DNA from: a virus
Length of the DNA stretch: 41,034 bases
Virus record (IMG/VR): IMGVR_UViG_3300027687_000029
Coordinates: 1-41,034 of that record
Reading direction: 5' to 3' (one strand)
Below are positions 1 through 7,966 of this stretch, piece after piece. Below the pieces are notes generated by a model. It had not been told where the DNA came from and did no database searches. It was given only the letters and a program-made list of their open reading frames with translations. How positions within the stretch are numbered: the stretch's first letter is position 1; each line of letters starts with the position of its first letter. The position numbers and the translations under genes are program-made.

Positions 1-477
1 TGCATCAGACAAAGCACGAGGCTTGCACTTGAGAGCTTGGAGTTGGTACTCTACATTATAAGGCAGAGGGCCAGTCTTTACACGCTTGAATTGAACATCC
101 CAGCCTGTACTTGGATCTGTTGGGTCACCTAAGTCTTCTGCAGCAGTAATGATCTGCTCCCATAATTTCTTCTTTAGGTTTACCACTTTAACTTCACCGT
201 TGTCGATGCACTGAGTAGCGTAGCTCCAGCCACACTTGAGGTCAGGGTAGAACTCACGAACCCAATCTTTCTCTAGGTTGTTAAAGGTTTCTTTGTTGCG
301 GTCAAAGGATAAACACTCTAGTGGAATGTTCTTGCCATTCTCACCGTTTATCCAATAGACGTATCTAGCTAGAATGTCACCTACTAGACGGAACTTGTTG
401 TCACCATCTTTGTACTGAAAACTGCTAACTGAACTTTTTTGTGCAGAACCTTTCTGCTGATTAAATGAAATAGCCAT
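1..477 (-). CDS. Phage single-stranded DNA-binding protein, gp32-like (3' end outside window)
   Basis: The frame starts at ATG 477 and stays open to base 1, giving the first 159 residues. The N-terminus (MAISFNQQKGSAQKSS, then KDGDNKFRLVGDI and YVYWI) has the layout of T4 gp32-like phage SSBs: a flexible Ser/Gln-rich start leading into the OB-fold core. The family coats ssDNA at replication and recombination forks, which fits the neighbouring polymerase, primase and helicases. The stop codon of the next gene upstream (478-480) directly abuts this ATG, so the two are probably translationally coupled. The family call rests on recognised sequence pattern only. Confidence 0.72.
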   Translation of the reverse strand, partial: MAISFNQQKGSAQKSSVSSFQYKDGDNKFRLVGDILARYVYWINGENGKNIPLECLSFDRNKETFNNLEKDWVREFYPDLKCGWSYATQCIDNGEVKVVNLKKKLWEQIITAAEDLGDPTDPSTGWDVQFKRVKTGPLPYNVEYQLQALKCKPRALSDA

Positions 478-888
478 TTAATGAATCTCCTTTGCGTTGA
501 CTTCTTCGTACTTGAAATGAAGGATTTGTGAATCATCCAAGTATAGTAGCCTATTATTGTTTATTAATGTGTCCATATCCTCTGCAGGCAGAAGTACGGT
601 ATCTAGTGTTGTATCTTTAGTTAGGCGAAAGTACGCCGTAGATCGTAAGGCACACAATGCAATGTATTGTGCAAGCTCACGATACCGGTACTTATAAGAA
701 TGGTATAGCAGTACATCGGGATGAAGCATGAAGCTATCCCCAAGGAAGTTTTTCTGCGAATATTTATAAATAGGGTCTACAGCATTTGTAGGTATCTGCC
801 CCAGTACGAGCATCCGTACTATACGCACAATCTCTACAGCGTTGCCGTTAGCCTCTTTATGAATCCTTCGCCAGTCAAATAAGAACAT
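478..888 (-). CDS. Conserved-looking phage protein of unknown function, 136 aa
   Basis: I do not recognise this protein. It is soluble, with an Arg/Lys-rich helical N-terminus (DWRRIHKEANGNAVEIVRIV) and no membrane segment. It lies between the UvsW-like helicase and the SSB and abuts the SSB start. The start is doubtful: a near-perfect promoter has its -10 box at 891-896, so RNA from it would begin near 884, inside codon 2. ATG 888 has no Shine-Dalgarno and an in-frame TAA lies two codons upstream. Either ATG 888 is used only on read-through RNA, or translation starts further in; the next in-frame ATG is codon 26. Confidence 0.6.
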   Translation of the reverse strand: MFLFDWRRIHKEANGNAVEIVRIVRMLVLGQIPTNAVDPIYKYSQKNFLGDSFMLHPDVLLYHSYKYRYRELAQYIALCALRSTAYFRLTKDTTLDTVLLPAEDMDTLINNNRLLYLDDSQILHFKYEEVNAKEIH

Positions 889-890
889 AT

Positions 891-919
891 ATTATACTAA
901 AAATTAAGGTTTGTGTCAA
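891..919 (-). promoter_or_regulatory. Phage sigma-70-type promoter, leftward
   Basis: On the minus strand the -35 is TTGACA (914-919), the spacer is 17 bp and the -10 is TATAAT (891-896). It is preceded by the recurrent AAAATAGTTC extension. The predicted RNA start is near 884, inside the annotated start region of the 136-aa gene. Confidence 0.88.
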
Positions 920-930
920 GAACTATTTTT

Positions 931-2214
931 TTATAGTTGCTTTATTTGATAACCCTCTCTCATATAGTGACCCATCCTGTTGGAAGCCTGTTTTTTAGCA
1001 GTATTCCCTTTTAGATGAATGTCTATGATGACAGGATCTCTCTTGCCCTCTTGTAGTCGTATGACCCTGCCTATCAGCTGAGTCAAAAGAGGCTCGTTAT
1101 TTATTGGTGTACCGAGTATTAGGCAGCTAAGATTGTTAACGGAGATACCTTCTGAAAAGATTGCTTGAGTACCAAAAAGAATGTCTTTTTTACCGCTTCT
1201 GATTTCAGTTAGGTGTGTTTCTCTATCTTCATGCGAGACCTCACCCGTAACACAAATTGCTCTATCACCAGCCAGTTCGGCGCAGGCTTTCAAAAAGTGA
1301 ACTCGATCGCTCACAACTAGCACCTTGTGCCCTTTTGCGGCGTAGGCCGCAGCAAGCATTGCCACTGTGTGTCGATATTCCTCATTGTTAGCTAATGCCG
1401 TTACTCTGTTTGCCCAAGGTGTTCTGTTGCCATCCATAAATCTAACATCTGACTGCAAGACATGGATAGTAGGCATCATGAAGTTCTCTTTTGGCGGCTT
1501 AAAGAGTTTATTTCCAAAGTAATCCCTAAAGACTACATGTTTCCCATCTTTTCTTTCTATAGTGCCGGATAGACCTAACTTATACCTTGCATAGTTAGTA
1601 TCTATTATCTTAGAAAAGGTAGGAGAAGATACGTGATGCATTTCGTCCAGAATAATTGTTCCGAACTGATCTTTTATCTTCGGTAAGTTACGGTATAAAG
1701 TCTGGGTGTTGCCTATAGTGATAGCCTGGGAAGTATCAAAGTTTCCACTACCAATAATTCCTGGCGTAAACCCAAAGACTTTTTCTACCTCTTGTGCCCA
1801 CTGATTTCTTAGGGGGACAGTGTGTGTTACAACGAGAGTTTTCTGACCTAGCTTACCAGCTATAGCAAGACCTGTAAAAGTCTTGCCCCAACTGACCCAA
1901 GCGTTAATTATGGCGTTATCTTCGATCTCGTCATATACCAATTGTTGGCTTTCTCGTAGATCAAACCTAAAGTCAGGAAAGTCTACTGGTACATTTAAAC
2001 GCTTATCAACAATCTCATAGTCTTCTGGTATCAAATCCGTTCTCCCGACAGGTATACTGACAAGATCCGTTTTAATGCGAGACATATTCTTTATAACCAT
2101 AGGAGGTTCTGTAGGATTGTAAGACGGAATAGCATAAGTAAGTTCATTATTGATGAAATCCTTATACTCTTGCGTCACCTCTAGGTAAATTCTATTGCTG
2201 ATTACCGCTTTCAT
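931..2214 (-). CDS. SF2 DNA/RNA helicase, UvsW-like
   Basis: This is a two-domain superfamily 2 helicase of 427 aa. Residues around 88-113 hold the Q-like region and an altered Walker A (WVSWGKT, Lys about 111). DEMH follows at 190-193 (motif II), SGT at 216-218 (motif III) and QLIGRVIR at 379-386 (motif VI). Length and motif order match phage UvsW-type helicases, which unwind R-loops and branched intermediates and help switch replication from origin-primed to recombination-dependent mode. Walker A lacks the usual GxGKT glycine spacing (VSWGKT). The gene ends next to a promoter and abuts the SHMT gene, so it sits in the replication operon. Confidence 0.88.
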   Translation of the reverse strand: MKAVISNRIYLEVTQEYKDFINNELTYAIPSYNPTEPPMVIKNMSRIKTDLVSIPVGRTDLIPEDYEIVDKRLNVPVDFPDFRFDLRESQQLVYDEIEDNAIINAWVSWGKTFTGLAIAGKLGQKTLVVTHTVPLRNQWAQEVEKVFGFTPGIIGSGNFDTSQAITIGNTQTLYRNLPKIKDQFGTIILDEMHHVSSPTFSKIIDTNYARYKLGLSGTIERKDGKHVVFRDYFGNKLFKPPKENFMMPTIHVLQSDVRFMDGNRTPWANRVTALANNEEYRHTVAMLAAAYAAKGHKVLVVSDRVHFLKACAELAGDRAICVTGEVSHEDRETHLTEIRSGKKDILFGTQAIFSEGISVNNLSCLILGTPINNEPLLTQLIGRVIRLQEGKRDPVIIDIHLKGNTAKKQASNRMGHYMREGYQIKQL

Positions 2215-3363
2215 TTATTGGCCTTCATTGATTATGTCAGATATTCTAATAGCTATTTCCATAAACTCCACATACTCTTTGCCTCTAGTAGTTTCTGCCG
2301 CAGTGCCTATGCGGATACCGCTAGTCTCTGTAAATGATCTATGGTCGTTTGGCACACCATTTTTATTTACGGTAATACCCTGTGCTTCCAGTGTATTCGC
2401 TAAAGCCTTACCACTCCATGCTGTGTTACTAAGATTTAATAGTAACAGATGGCTATCTGTACCAGATGTTTGAAGATCAATGTTGTTTTCTTTAAACTTT
2501 CTTGCCATGCACTGAGCATTAAACTTTACCTGTCTAGCGTATCTACTAAACTCTGGGGCCAAAGCCTCTATGAAGCACTGTGCTTTAGCAGCAATAATGT
2601 TCATTAAAGGACCGCCCTGAGTACCAGGAAATATAGCACTATTTATACGTTTAGTATAACCAGGATTGTTCCAAAGTATAATACCCCCTCGTGGCCCTCT
2701 TAGAGTTTTATGTGTTGTGCTAGTAACTACATCTGCAAAGTTTATAGGATTTTCGTAGGATTTTCCCGCTATGAGGCCGGAGTAGTGTGCCATATCTACT
2801 ACTAGCTTAGCACCTACACTATCTGCTATCTCTCTGAAAAGCTCCCACTGTATTTGTCGTGGGTAGGCCGAAGCTCCCGCAACTATTACTTGTGGTTTTA
2901 CCTCTTCAGCTTTATCTGCTACTAAATCGTAGTTGATCCAACCTTCTGGATCAACTCCGTAGGAAAAGCTCTGATAAACTTTTCCAGACTGATTTACACT
3001 TGCCCCATGAGACAAATGTCCTCCAGAGGCTAAATCCATACCCAATATTTTGTCACCCGGCTTTAGAAAAGCCTGATATACTGCTGTATTTGCATTAGCC
3101 CCGCTGTGAGGTTGAACATTGGCGAAATCTGAACCAAATACATCGCATACCTTAGAGATAGCAAGACTTTCAATAGCGTCCATGTTTTCACAGCCGTTGT
3201 AATACCTACGCCCAGGATAGCCCTCTGCGTATTTATTAGTAAATACTGATCCGCACAAAGCTCGCACTGCTTCAGATGCAAAGTTTTCGGAGGCTATAAG
3301 CTCTATAGTCTCGTTCTGTCTTTCAATCTCGTCTCCGAGTATGTTATATATTTGTCTGTCCAT
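2215..3363 (-). CDS. glyA: Serine hydroxymethyltransferase
   Basis: PLP-dependent SHMT converts serine and tetrahydrofolate to glycine and 5,10-methylene-THF. The family signature is clear: ELIASENF near 21-28, YAEGYPGRRYYNGC near 45-58 and the PLP-lysine motif STTHKTLRGPRGG with Lys219. FPGTQGGP follows near 245 and the C-terminal SGIRIGT near 348-354. At 382 aa it is somewhat shorter than typical bacterial GlyA (about 415-420), mostly at the C-terminus, but all core motifs are present. A phage copy is unusual. Its natural partner here is the phage ThyX, which consumes methylene-THF to make dTMP and returns THF. Confidence 0.95.
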   Translation of the reverse strand: MDRQIYNILGDEIERQNETIELIASENFASEAVRALCGSVFTNKYAEGYPGRRYYNGCENMDAIESLAISKVCDVFGSDFANVQPHSGANANTAVYQAFLKPGDKILGMDLASGGHLSHGASVNQSGKVYQSFSYGVDPEGWINYDLVADKAEEVKPQVIVAGASAYPRQIQWELFREIADSVGAKLVVDMAHYSGLIAGKSYENPINFADVVTSTTHKTLRGPRGGIILWNNPGYTKRINSAIFPGTQGGPLMNIIAAKAQCFIEALAPEFSRYARQVKFNAQCMARKFKENNIDLQTSGTDSHLLLLNLSNTAWSGKALANTLEAQGITVNKNGVPNDHRSFTETSGIRIGTAAETTRGKEYVEFMEIAIRISDIINEGQ

Positions 3364-3364
3364 A

Positions 3365-4024
3365 TTATAGTCCTAGTTCTGTCTTTGCTGTTATATAACT
3401 CTTTACGAATTCACTTCTTACAATATCTTTAATCTCAAAGTCGATTAGGTCAAACTGCTCCATTCGCTTTAAGATAGAGACAAATTGCTCTAAACCATTC
3501 TTACCCAGATCAGACTGTCGGAAGTCACCACAAAAGATAACCCTACAGTTTTCACCAACTCTCGTAATAATAGAGTCTAGCTCATGCAATGTCATGTTTT
3601 GACACTCATCTATAATGATTACTGCGTCTCTCAGAGTAATTCCCCTGATAAAAGATGTAGTCATAAAATGAACTATACTCTTTTGCTTCAGTATCTCATA
3701 AGCGTCCCCTCTTCCGAATAGCTCTACAGCTATATCTTTGTAGGGTGCTTCATAGATTGCACTTTTCTCTTTCTCGTTTCCTGGAAGAAATCCAATATCC
3801 CTAGTGGGTACTGCACTTCTTAGAATAACCAAATTATTATAACAGCCTTTGATCATATCATCGAAAGCAAGGTAACAAGAAATAAAAGTCTTCCCTGTTC
3901 CTGCGACCCCGTGGAGCAGCAGATGTTTATTGCTTTCAAAAGCTAGTAATTGGTTCTGTGTTAGAGGTTCTATTTCTTGTAATGTAAGACTTGCTCCAGC
4001 AAGAGTTCTTCTATTTTTAGCCAT
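3365..4024 (-). CDS. phoH: PhoH-like P-loop ATPase
   Basis: This is a single P-loop domain of 219 aa with Walker A GVAGTGKT (39-46), a PhoH-type middle region (RSAVPTRDIGFLPG near 69-82) and Walker B IIIDECQN (136-143). The GDFRQSD segment near 166-172 is also characteristic. PhoH-like ATPases are common in marine phages; a role in RNA or phosphate metabolism has been proposed but is unsettled. One base separates its stop from the SHMT start, so the two are co-transcribed. There is no sign of truncation. Confidence 0.9.
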   Translation of the reverse strand: MAKNRRTLAGASLTLQEIEPLTQNQLLAFESNKHLLLHGVAGTGKTFISCYLAFDDMIKGCYNNLVILRSAVPTRDIGFLPGNEKEKSAIYEAPYKDIAVELFGRGDAYEILKQKSIVHFMTTSFIRGITLRDAVIIIDECQNMTLHELDSIITRVGENCRVIFCGDFRQSDLGKNGLEQFVSILKRMEQFDLIDFEIKDIVRSEFVKSYITAKTELGL

Positions 4025-4029
4025 ATTAT

Positions 4030-4524
4030 TTATACTTTTCTTCGAGTGTCAGACTCTTTGTTTTCTGAGTACTCGTATAACACCCATGGTGCGTTATTAA
4101 GATGTAAAATGCCCGCCCAAGCAAACTCTGGCAAAGGCGGACGTGGTACAGCAAAAGGGTAGGATATGCCCTTCAGCCACAGCACTGAAGCAGTTTCTTT
4201 TCTAACTACTTTCTCTATACTATAATACTTCAAAGGAACCATTTTAGTTTTAGAGTAGATAAAGGGAGTACCTTTGTTATCTATGTAGGTATTTTTACTC
4301 TGCTTCAGTATTCCTACTGGCGTTTCTATACACTTTTTAAGTGTGTACAAACTTTTAAAAGGAGTCTGTATTCTTCTAGCTCCTAGAGTCTTACCTGACA
4401 TATTCTTATCATCCAATAACTCGTTATCAAGATATAAGAGTCCGTCAGTAAATGTCCAGTTGCTAGATCCTATCGGAAATACAGGGAACTCTACTTTGTG
4501 TAGGTTAGAGTAAGTAACTACCAT
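4030..4524 (-). CDS. Hypothetical phage protein, 164 aa
   Basis: The function is not recognised. The protein is soluble, rich in aromatic and basic residues, without membrane segments or metal-binding motifs. Its start overlaps the 3' end of the DNA polymerase gene by 20 bp, and its stop lies 5 bp before phoH. Those overlaps indicate a real gene co-translated with the polymerase, so a replication-linked accessory role is possible but is only an inference from position. Confidence 0.62.
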   Translation of the reverse strand: MVVTYSNLHKVEFPVFPIGSSNWTFTDGLLYLDNELLDDKNMSGKTLGARRIQTPFKSLYTLKKCIETPVGILKQSKNTYIDNKGTPFIYSKTKMVPLKYYSIEKVVRKETASVLWLKGISYPFAVPRPPLPEFAWAGILHLNNAPWVLYEYSENKESDTRRKV

Positions 4525-6784
4525 ACTGCTTCTCGAATTTACCTAAAGAATAATCTTCGTGTACATCAAAGTCGCAGCCAACAGGTGTACCAGGAATGCT
4601 TACACCACGATCCATTTGTATAAACTCTCTGAGTTTATCTGAATAATGTTCTATCTCATCCTCTGGTACTTCAGCTAGAATAGAGTCGTGTACAAGAGCA
4701 AAGATGCGAGCACCCATCTTGTTAACACGAATATACTCTGACATATCAATACCGCCCAAAAGGTTGATATCTGATGCAGGTGACTGTACTAGAAAGTTCA
4801 GCCCTGATCTGATACTATGACTCTTGATACCTTTGTCCTCTGAAGCAACATTAGGTAGTCTGCGTTTGCGACCGAAGTAGCTATAGATAAATCCATTTAC
4901 TTCTATTGACTTCTGGTTCTTCTCTAGCCAAGATTTTAGCTTGTGGAAAGATCTGAAATAGTCGTCAATAACTTCTTGTGCCTCACTACGGCTAAAGTGT
5001 TTGCCGGAATCTGTTGTTACTTGCTGTGAGATTTTATTAGCTCCAGCGCCGTACATGATACCAAAGGTTACAGCTTTCGCCGCTTGTCTTTGCATCGGAT
5101 ATAGTTCTGCAACTTCTTCTGGCTCACAGGCTAGTCTAAATACTCTATGTGCAATGTTACTGTGGAAGTTACCGCCGGAACGGAATACATCCATCAGTGC
5201 CTGGTCATTAGCTAGAACAGCGGCAACATACACCTCTGCTGTAGTTAAGTCCATTGCGACAATTTTATTGCCGGGTGCAGCTTTAATGCAACCTTTGACA
5301 ATAGGGTTATCACGAGGTAATTGTTGCATATTTAACTTACCAGAGGAAGACAGACGACCACTGGTAGTTCCATGAAGATTGAAATTAGTACGCAGTCTGT
5401 TATCTCTATCAAGCTGCGGAATAATCTTATCTAAGTAAGTATTCTTGATCTTAGACTTTTGTCGTATCTCAAGGATGTGCTTGGGTACTGGATGTTTTCT
5501 ACTAAGTTCTTCCAGAACTTCTGCATCAGTAGAGTTTGCACCTGTGCCAGTCTTCTTGCCTGTGGGCTGTAAGCCGATATAGTCAAAAAGAAGTGCACGA
5601 AGTTGTACTGTACTATTTGCATTGAAGGGTTTGCCCTGAGCAGTTTCAAACTTACTAATTTCTGGTACCTTGTAAAGCTCCTCGATAGCAACGTCGATGT
5701 TGTCCTGCATAAGCTCCTGAGCAACAGACAAGCGTGATGGATCAAACGGAACACCATTATCTTGTGTAGTTAGAAGAAATCTAACCCCAGGAATAAGAAT
5801 GTTATCGTATACCCACTTTAGCTTAGGGTTCTGTTTAATTTTTACAAATTTCTCAAAGAGAGCGAAAGTACAGACAGCATCCATAGCTGCGTAAGTTTTC
5901 ATAGTATCGAATGGAATCATATCCCAAGTGAAACTTGCTTGGTTCAAACCATTAGCTCGCTTATGTTGATCTATCCAATCATACATAGGCTTTTCGTAAT
6001 CACCGTAAGGTGTGAACTTAATAGCTAACTGCTTGAGGCCATGCCCACCAGGGTTTTCATCAATTAGATAATGCAGTAACATAGTATCTTCGAATTTAGG
6101 AAAAACGAAGTTAAAGTGATACTGGAAGAACGCTAAGTCGAACTTCGCATTGTGGAAGATAACTGTGCGATTTAGGAATAATTCGCGTAGCATATCTTCT
6201 ATCTCTTCGTCAAAGCAATCTGTATCTATATAGACCCCGCTGAGACCGTTATACGACATAGAGATGCCGATAACGTGGCCGTTGCGAGGATATAGACCAG
6301 TAGTCTCTGAGTCAAGAGCAATTAGGTCATGACCATCAAAGTCTAGAGCACCCTGAATCCACTTCTTAGCTTCTTCAGTGTCTTGTATACCTCTAGCGAT
6401 GGTTTCATCAATGATTATATCTTCTATCTCACCATTAATGTAAGCTATGATACTATCTTTAGATGATTCCCAAGTCTTACGAGCTTCTGGCTTGAAGGCA
6501 AGCATAGCTGGGTTAATCACAGGCAGGAACTTACCTTCTACTTTTTTACCAGAATATTCCGTGACTGAATTGATTTTTGTAAAGTATTTCAGTGCATCAC
6601 TACCTACTAGGATAATCCATTCATAGGCATCTGTATCTATAACGATGTCACAGTCTTTTTTTAATACTTTTTTAAGTGTGGAATCGGAACACAATTGGTA
6701 ACGATCAAACTCGAAAGCCCCTTCAAACTCTTTTTGGAAGTCTGTGCGGCTTGATTTAGTTTCTACTAATGCAACTTTAGGCAT
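4505..6784 (-). CDS. polA: Family A DNA polymerase with 3'-5' exonuclease
   Basis: Replicative DNA polymerase of 759 aa. The N-terminal 150 residues are unassigned. The DEDDy exonuclease has DSETTG (158-163), HNAKFD (211-216) and YAAMD (298-302). The polymerase domain has motif A DLTTAEVYV (512-520) in place of the usual DYSQIELR, motif B RQAAKAVTFGIMYG (566-579) and motif C HDS (699-701). The residue matching E. coli Pol I Phe762 is Phe574. No 5'-3' exonuclease domain is present, as is usual for phage PolA. It overlaps the primase gene by 8 bp, indicating translational coupling in a polymerase-primase pair. Confidence 0.96.
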   Translation of the reverse strand: MPKVALVETKSSRTDFQKEFEGAFEFDRYQLCSDSTLKKVLKKDCDIVIDTDAYEWIILVGSDALKYFTKINSVTEYSGKKVEGKFLPVINPAMLAFKPEARKTWESSKDSIIAYINGEIEDIIIDETIARGIQDTEEAKKWIQGALDFDGHDLIALDSETTGLYPRNGHVIGISMSYNGLSGVYIDTDCFDEEIEDMLRELFLNRTVIFHNAKFDLAFFQYHFNFVFPKFEDTMLLHYLIDENPGGHGLKQLAIKFTPYGDYEKPMYDWIDQHKRANGLNQASFTWDMIPFDTMKTYAAMDAVCTFALFEKFVKIKQNPKLKWVYDNILIPGVRFLLTTQDNGVPFDPSRLSVAQELMQDNIDVAIEELYKVPEISKFETAQGKPFNANSTVQLRALLFDYIGLQPTGKKTGTGANSTDAEVLEELSRKHPVPKHILEIRQKSKIKNTYLDKIIPQLDRDNRLRTNFNLHGTTSGRLSSSGKLNMQQLPRDNPIVKGCIKAAPGNKIVAMDLTTAEVYVAAVLANDQALMDVFRSGGNFHSNIAHRVFRLACEPEEVAELYPMQRQAAKAVTFGIMYGAGANKISQQVTTDSGKHFSRSEAQEVIDDYFRSFHKLKSWLEKNQKSIEVNGFIYSYFGRKRRLPNVASEDKGIKSHSIRSGLNFLVQSPASDINLLGGIDMSEYIRVNKMGARIFALVHDSILAEVPEDEIEHYSDKLREFIQMDRGVSIPGTPVGCDFDVHEDYSLGKFEKQYGSYLL

Positions 6785-7604
6785 ATAATTTTCTCTTTAG
6801 TCCAGTTACTTGAGATTGGGTAAGTGCTCCAGGATCAGTGTCTTTAAGATTCACGTTCCTAGATACGAGACCAACTTTCTCGCACATTACCTTGATGTTT
6901 TGTGCAGCTTTCTGTCCTGCTTCGTCTCCATCAAAAAAGATAGCTATCTTAGAGCAGCCCTGCATAGAGAGCATTCTTAACTTATCTTCATTGATATTCA
7001 TTGTGCCGAAGCAGCATACTGCGTTCTCTAGTCCTTTATCATGTAAGTTGATTACATCATAAATACCTTCTACTAGAATTATTTCTCCGAGTAGGGGAAA
7101 TACCTGTGGAAACAAGGGCAGCTTTGCTCCTGGTGGTGTAAATTTATACTTAGGAATACCACTAGCGGTATGTCTACCTTGAAAAGCTACTATCTTTCCA
7201 GAGATATTTCTAATAGGAAAGTTAATCCTACTGATATAGTCTGGGTCTGTGTGTTCAAACGCCTCAAACTTTCTATAAGTTTTAGGTGTGATGTTACGCC
7301 AATTGCCTACATAAGGCATATAGTTTTTCGGGAAGGAGAGGCCGACAGACTCTGCTTTCTTCTCCTGGATCTTACGCTTCATTGTCTCTCTCTTGAGCTG
7401 AAATCCAGAGGCTGTCTCTCCAAAGAATGTAAACAAGTTACCCTTATACTCACAAGCAAAGCAATTGAATCTACCATCAATCTGATCAATTCTCATGCTA
7501 GGATTACTGTCATCATGCTCAGGGTTCAAGCACTTAACAACAAAGTCTTTACCTTTAGGGATGAAAGCAATCTGCTTCTGATTTAATAACTCTTCTACGT
7601 TCAT
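6777..7604 (-). CDS. DNA primase, CHC2 zinc finger plus TOPRIM
   Basis: A compact 275-aa primase that makes RNA primers for the phage fork. A CHC2-type zinc ribbon lies near residues 25-51 (C25, H30, C48, C51). The TOPRIM catalytic core follows, with Glu179 in LVEGIYD and the metal-binding FFDGDEAG (Asp225/Asp227). It is much shorter than bacterial DnaG and lacks the C-terminal helicase-binding domain, so coupling to the DnaB-like helicase must happen differently. It is sandwiched between the 99-aa gene, whose stop touches its start, and the polymerase. Confidence 0.92.
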   Translation of the reverse strand: MNVEELLNQKQIAFIPKGKDFVVKCLNPEHDDSNPSMRIDQIDGRFNCFACEYKGNLFTFFGETASGFQLKRETMKRKIQEKKAESVGLSFPKNYMPYVGNWRNITPKTYRKFEAFEHTDPDYISRINFPIRNISGKIVAFQGRHTASGIPKYKFTPPGAKLPLFPQVFPLLGEIILVEGIYDVINLHDKGLENAVCCFGTMNINEDKLRMLSMQGCSKIAIFFDGDEAGQKAAQNIKVMCEKVGLVSRNVNLKDTDPGALTQSQVTGLKRKLYA

Positions 7605-7904
7605 TTACTTACCGATATGTTTTATGTCGTCATTAGGAATAACTTGGTATGTACCCTTGTTGTAAGGAATACTAATCGTATAATTACTACTAATATCTTT
7701 CTTGAACTGTGCATCCTTGTCTCGCTGCATTTCTGGAGCTGGAATGAAAGGAGCGGATCTGTGCTTGTGCCAGACAGGATCTATAGCGAATACGCTGTCT
7801 GCTTTTATCTTTAGTGGTATGAAGGGTGCTTTTGAACGTGATTTATACACTCGCTTTTTCCTTCTGCCTGAAGTTGTATGTGACATACTTCCGTGAATAA
7901 TCAT
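7605..7904 (-). CDS. Hypothetical basic protein, 99 aa, first gene of the primase-polymerase operon
   Basis: The function is not recognised. The N-terminus is strongly basic (GRRKKRVYKSRSK near residues 13-25), which could bind nucleic acid; the rest is mixed. ATG 7904 has a GAGGAA site about 5 nt upstream and sits about 20 nt after the start point predicted from the promoter at 7931-7959. ATG codon 7 is an alternative start. Its stop abuts the primase ATG, so it is the leader gene of the operon running through primase, polymerase, phoH and glyA. Confidence 0.6.
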   Translation of the reverse strand: MIIHGSMSHTTSGRRKKRVYKSRSKAPFIPLKIKADSVFAIDPVWHKHRSAPFIPAPEMQRDKDAQFKKDISSNYTISIPYNKGTYQVIPNDDIKHIGK

Positions 7905-7930
7905 ATGCTTCCTCGATTGTGAGAATGTAT

Positions 7931-7959
7931 ATTATACTAGATTCAGCTAGAAAAGTCAA
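7931..7959 (-). promoter_or_regulatory. Phage sigma-70-type promoter for the primase-polymerase operon
   Basis: The minus strand carries TTGACT (7954-7959), a 17-bp spacer and TATAAT (7931-7936), with AAATAGTTC upstream of the -35. The predicted start is near 7924, giving a 20-nt leader with a GAGGAA ribosome binding site before ATG 7904. Confidence 0.9.
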
Positions 7960-7966
7960 GAACTAT

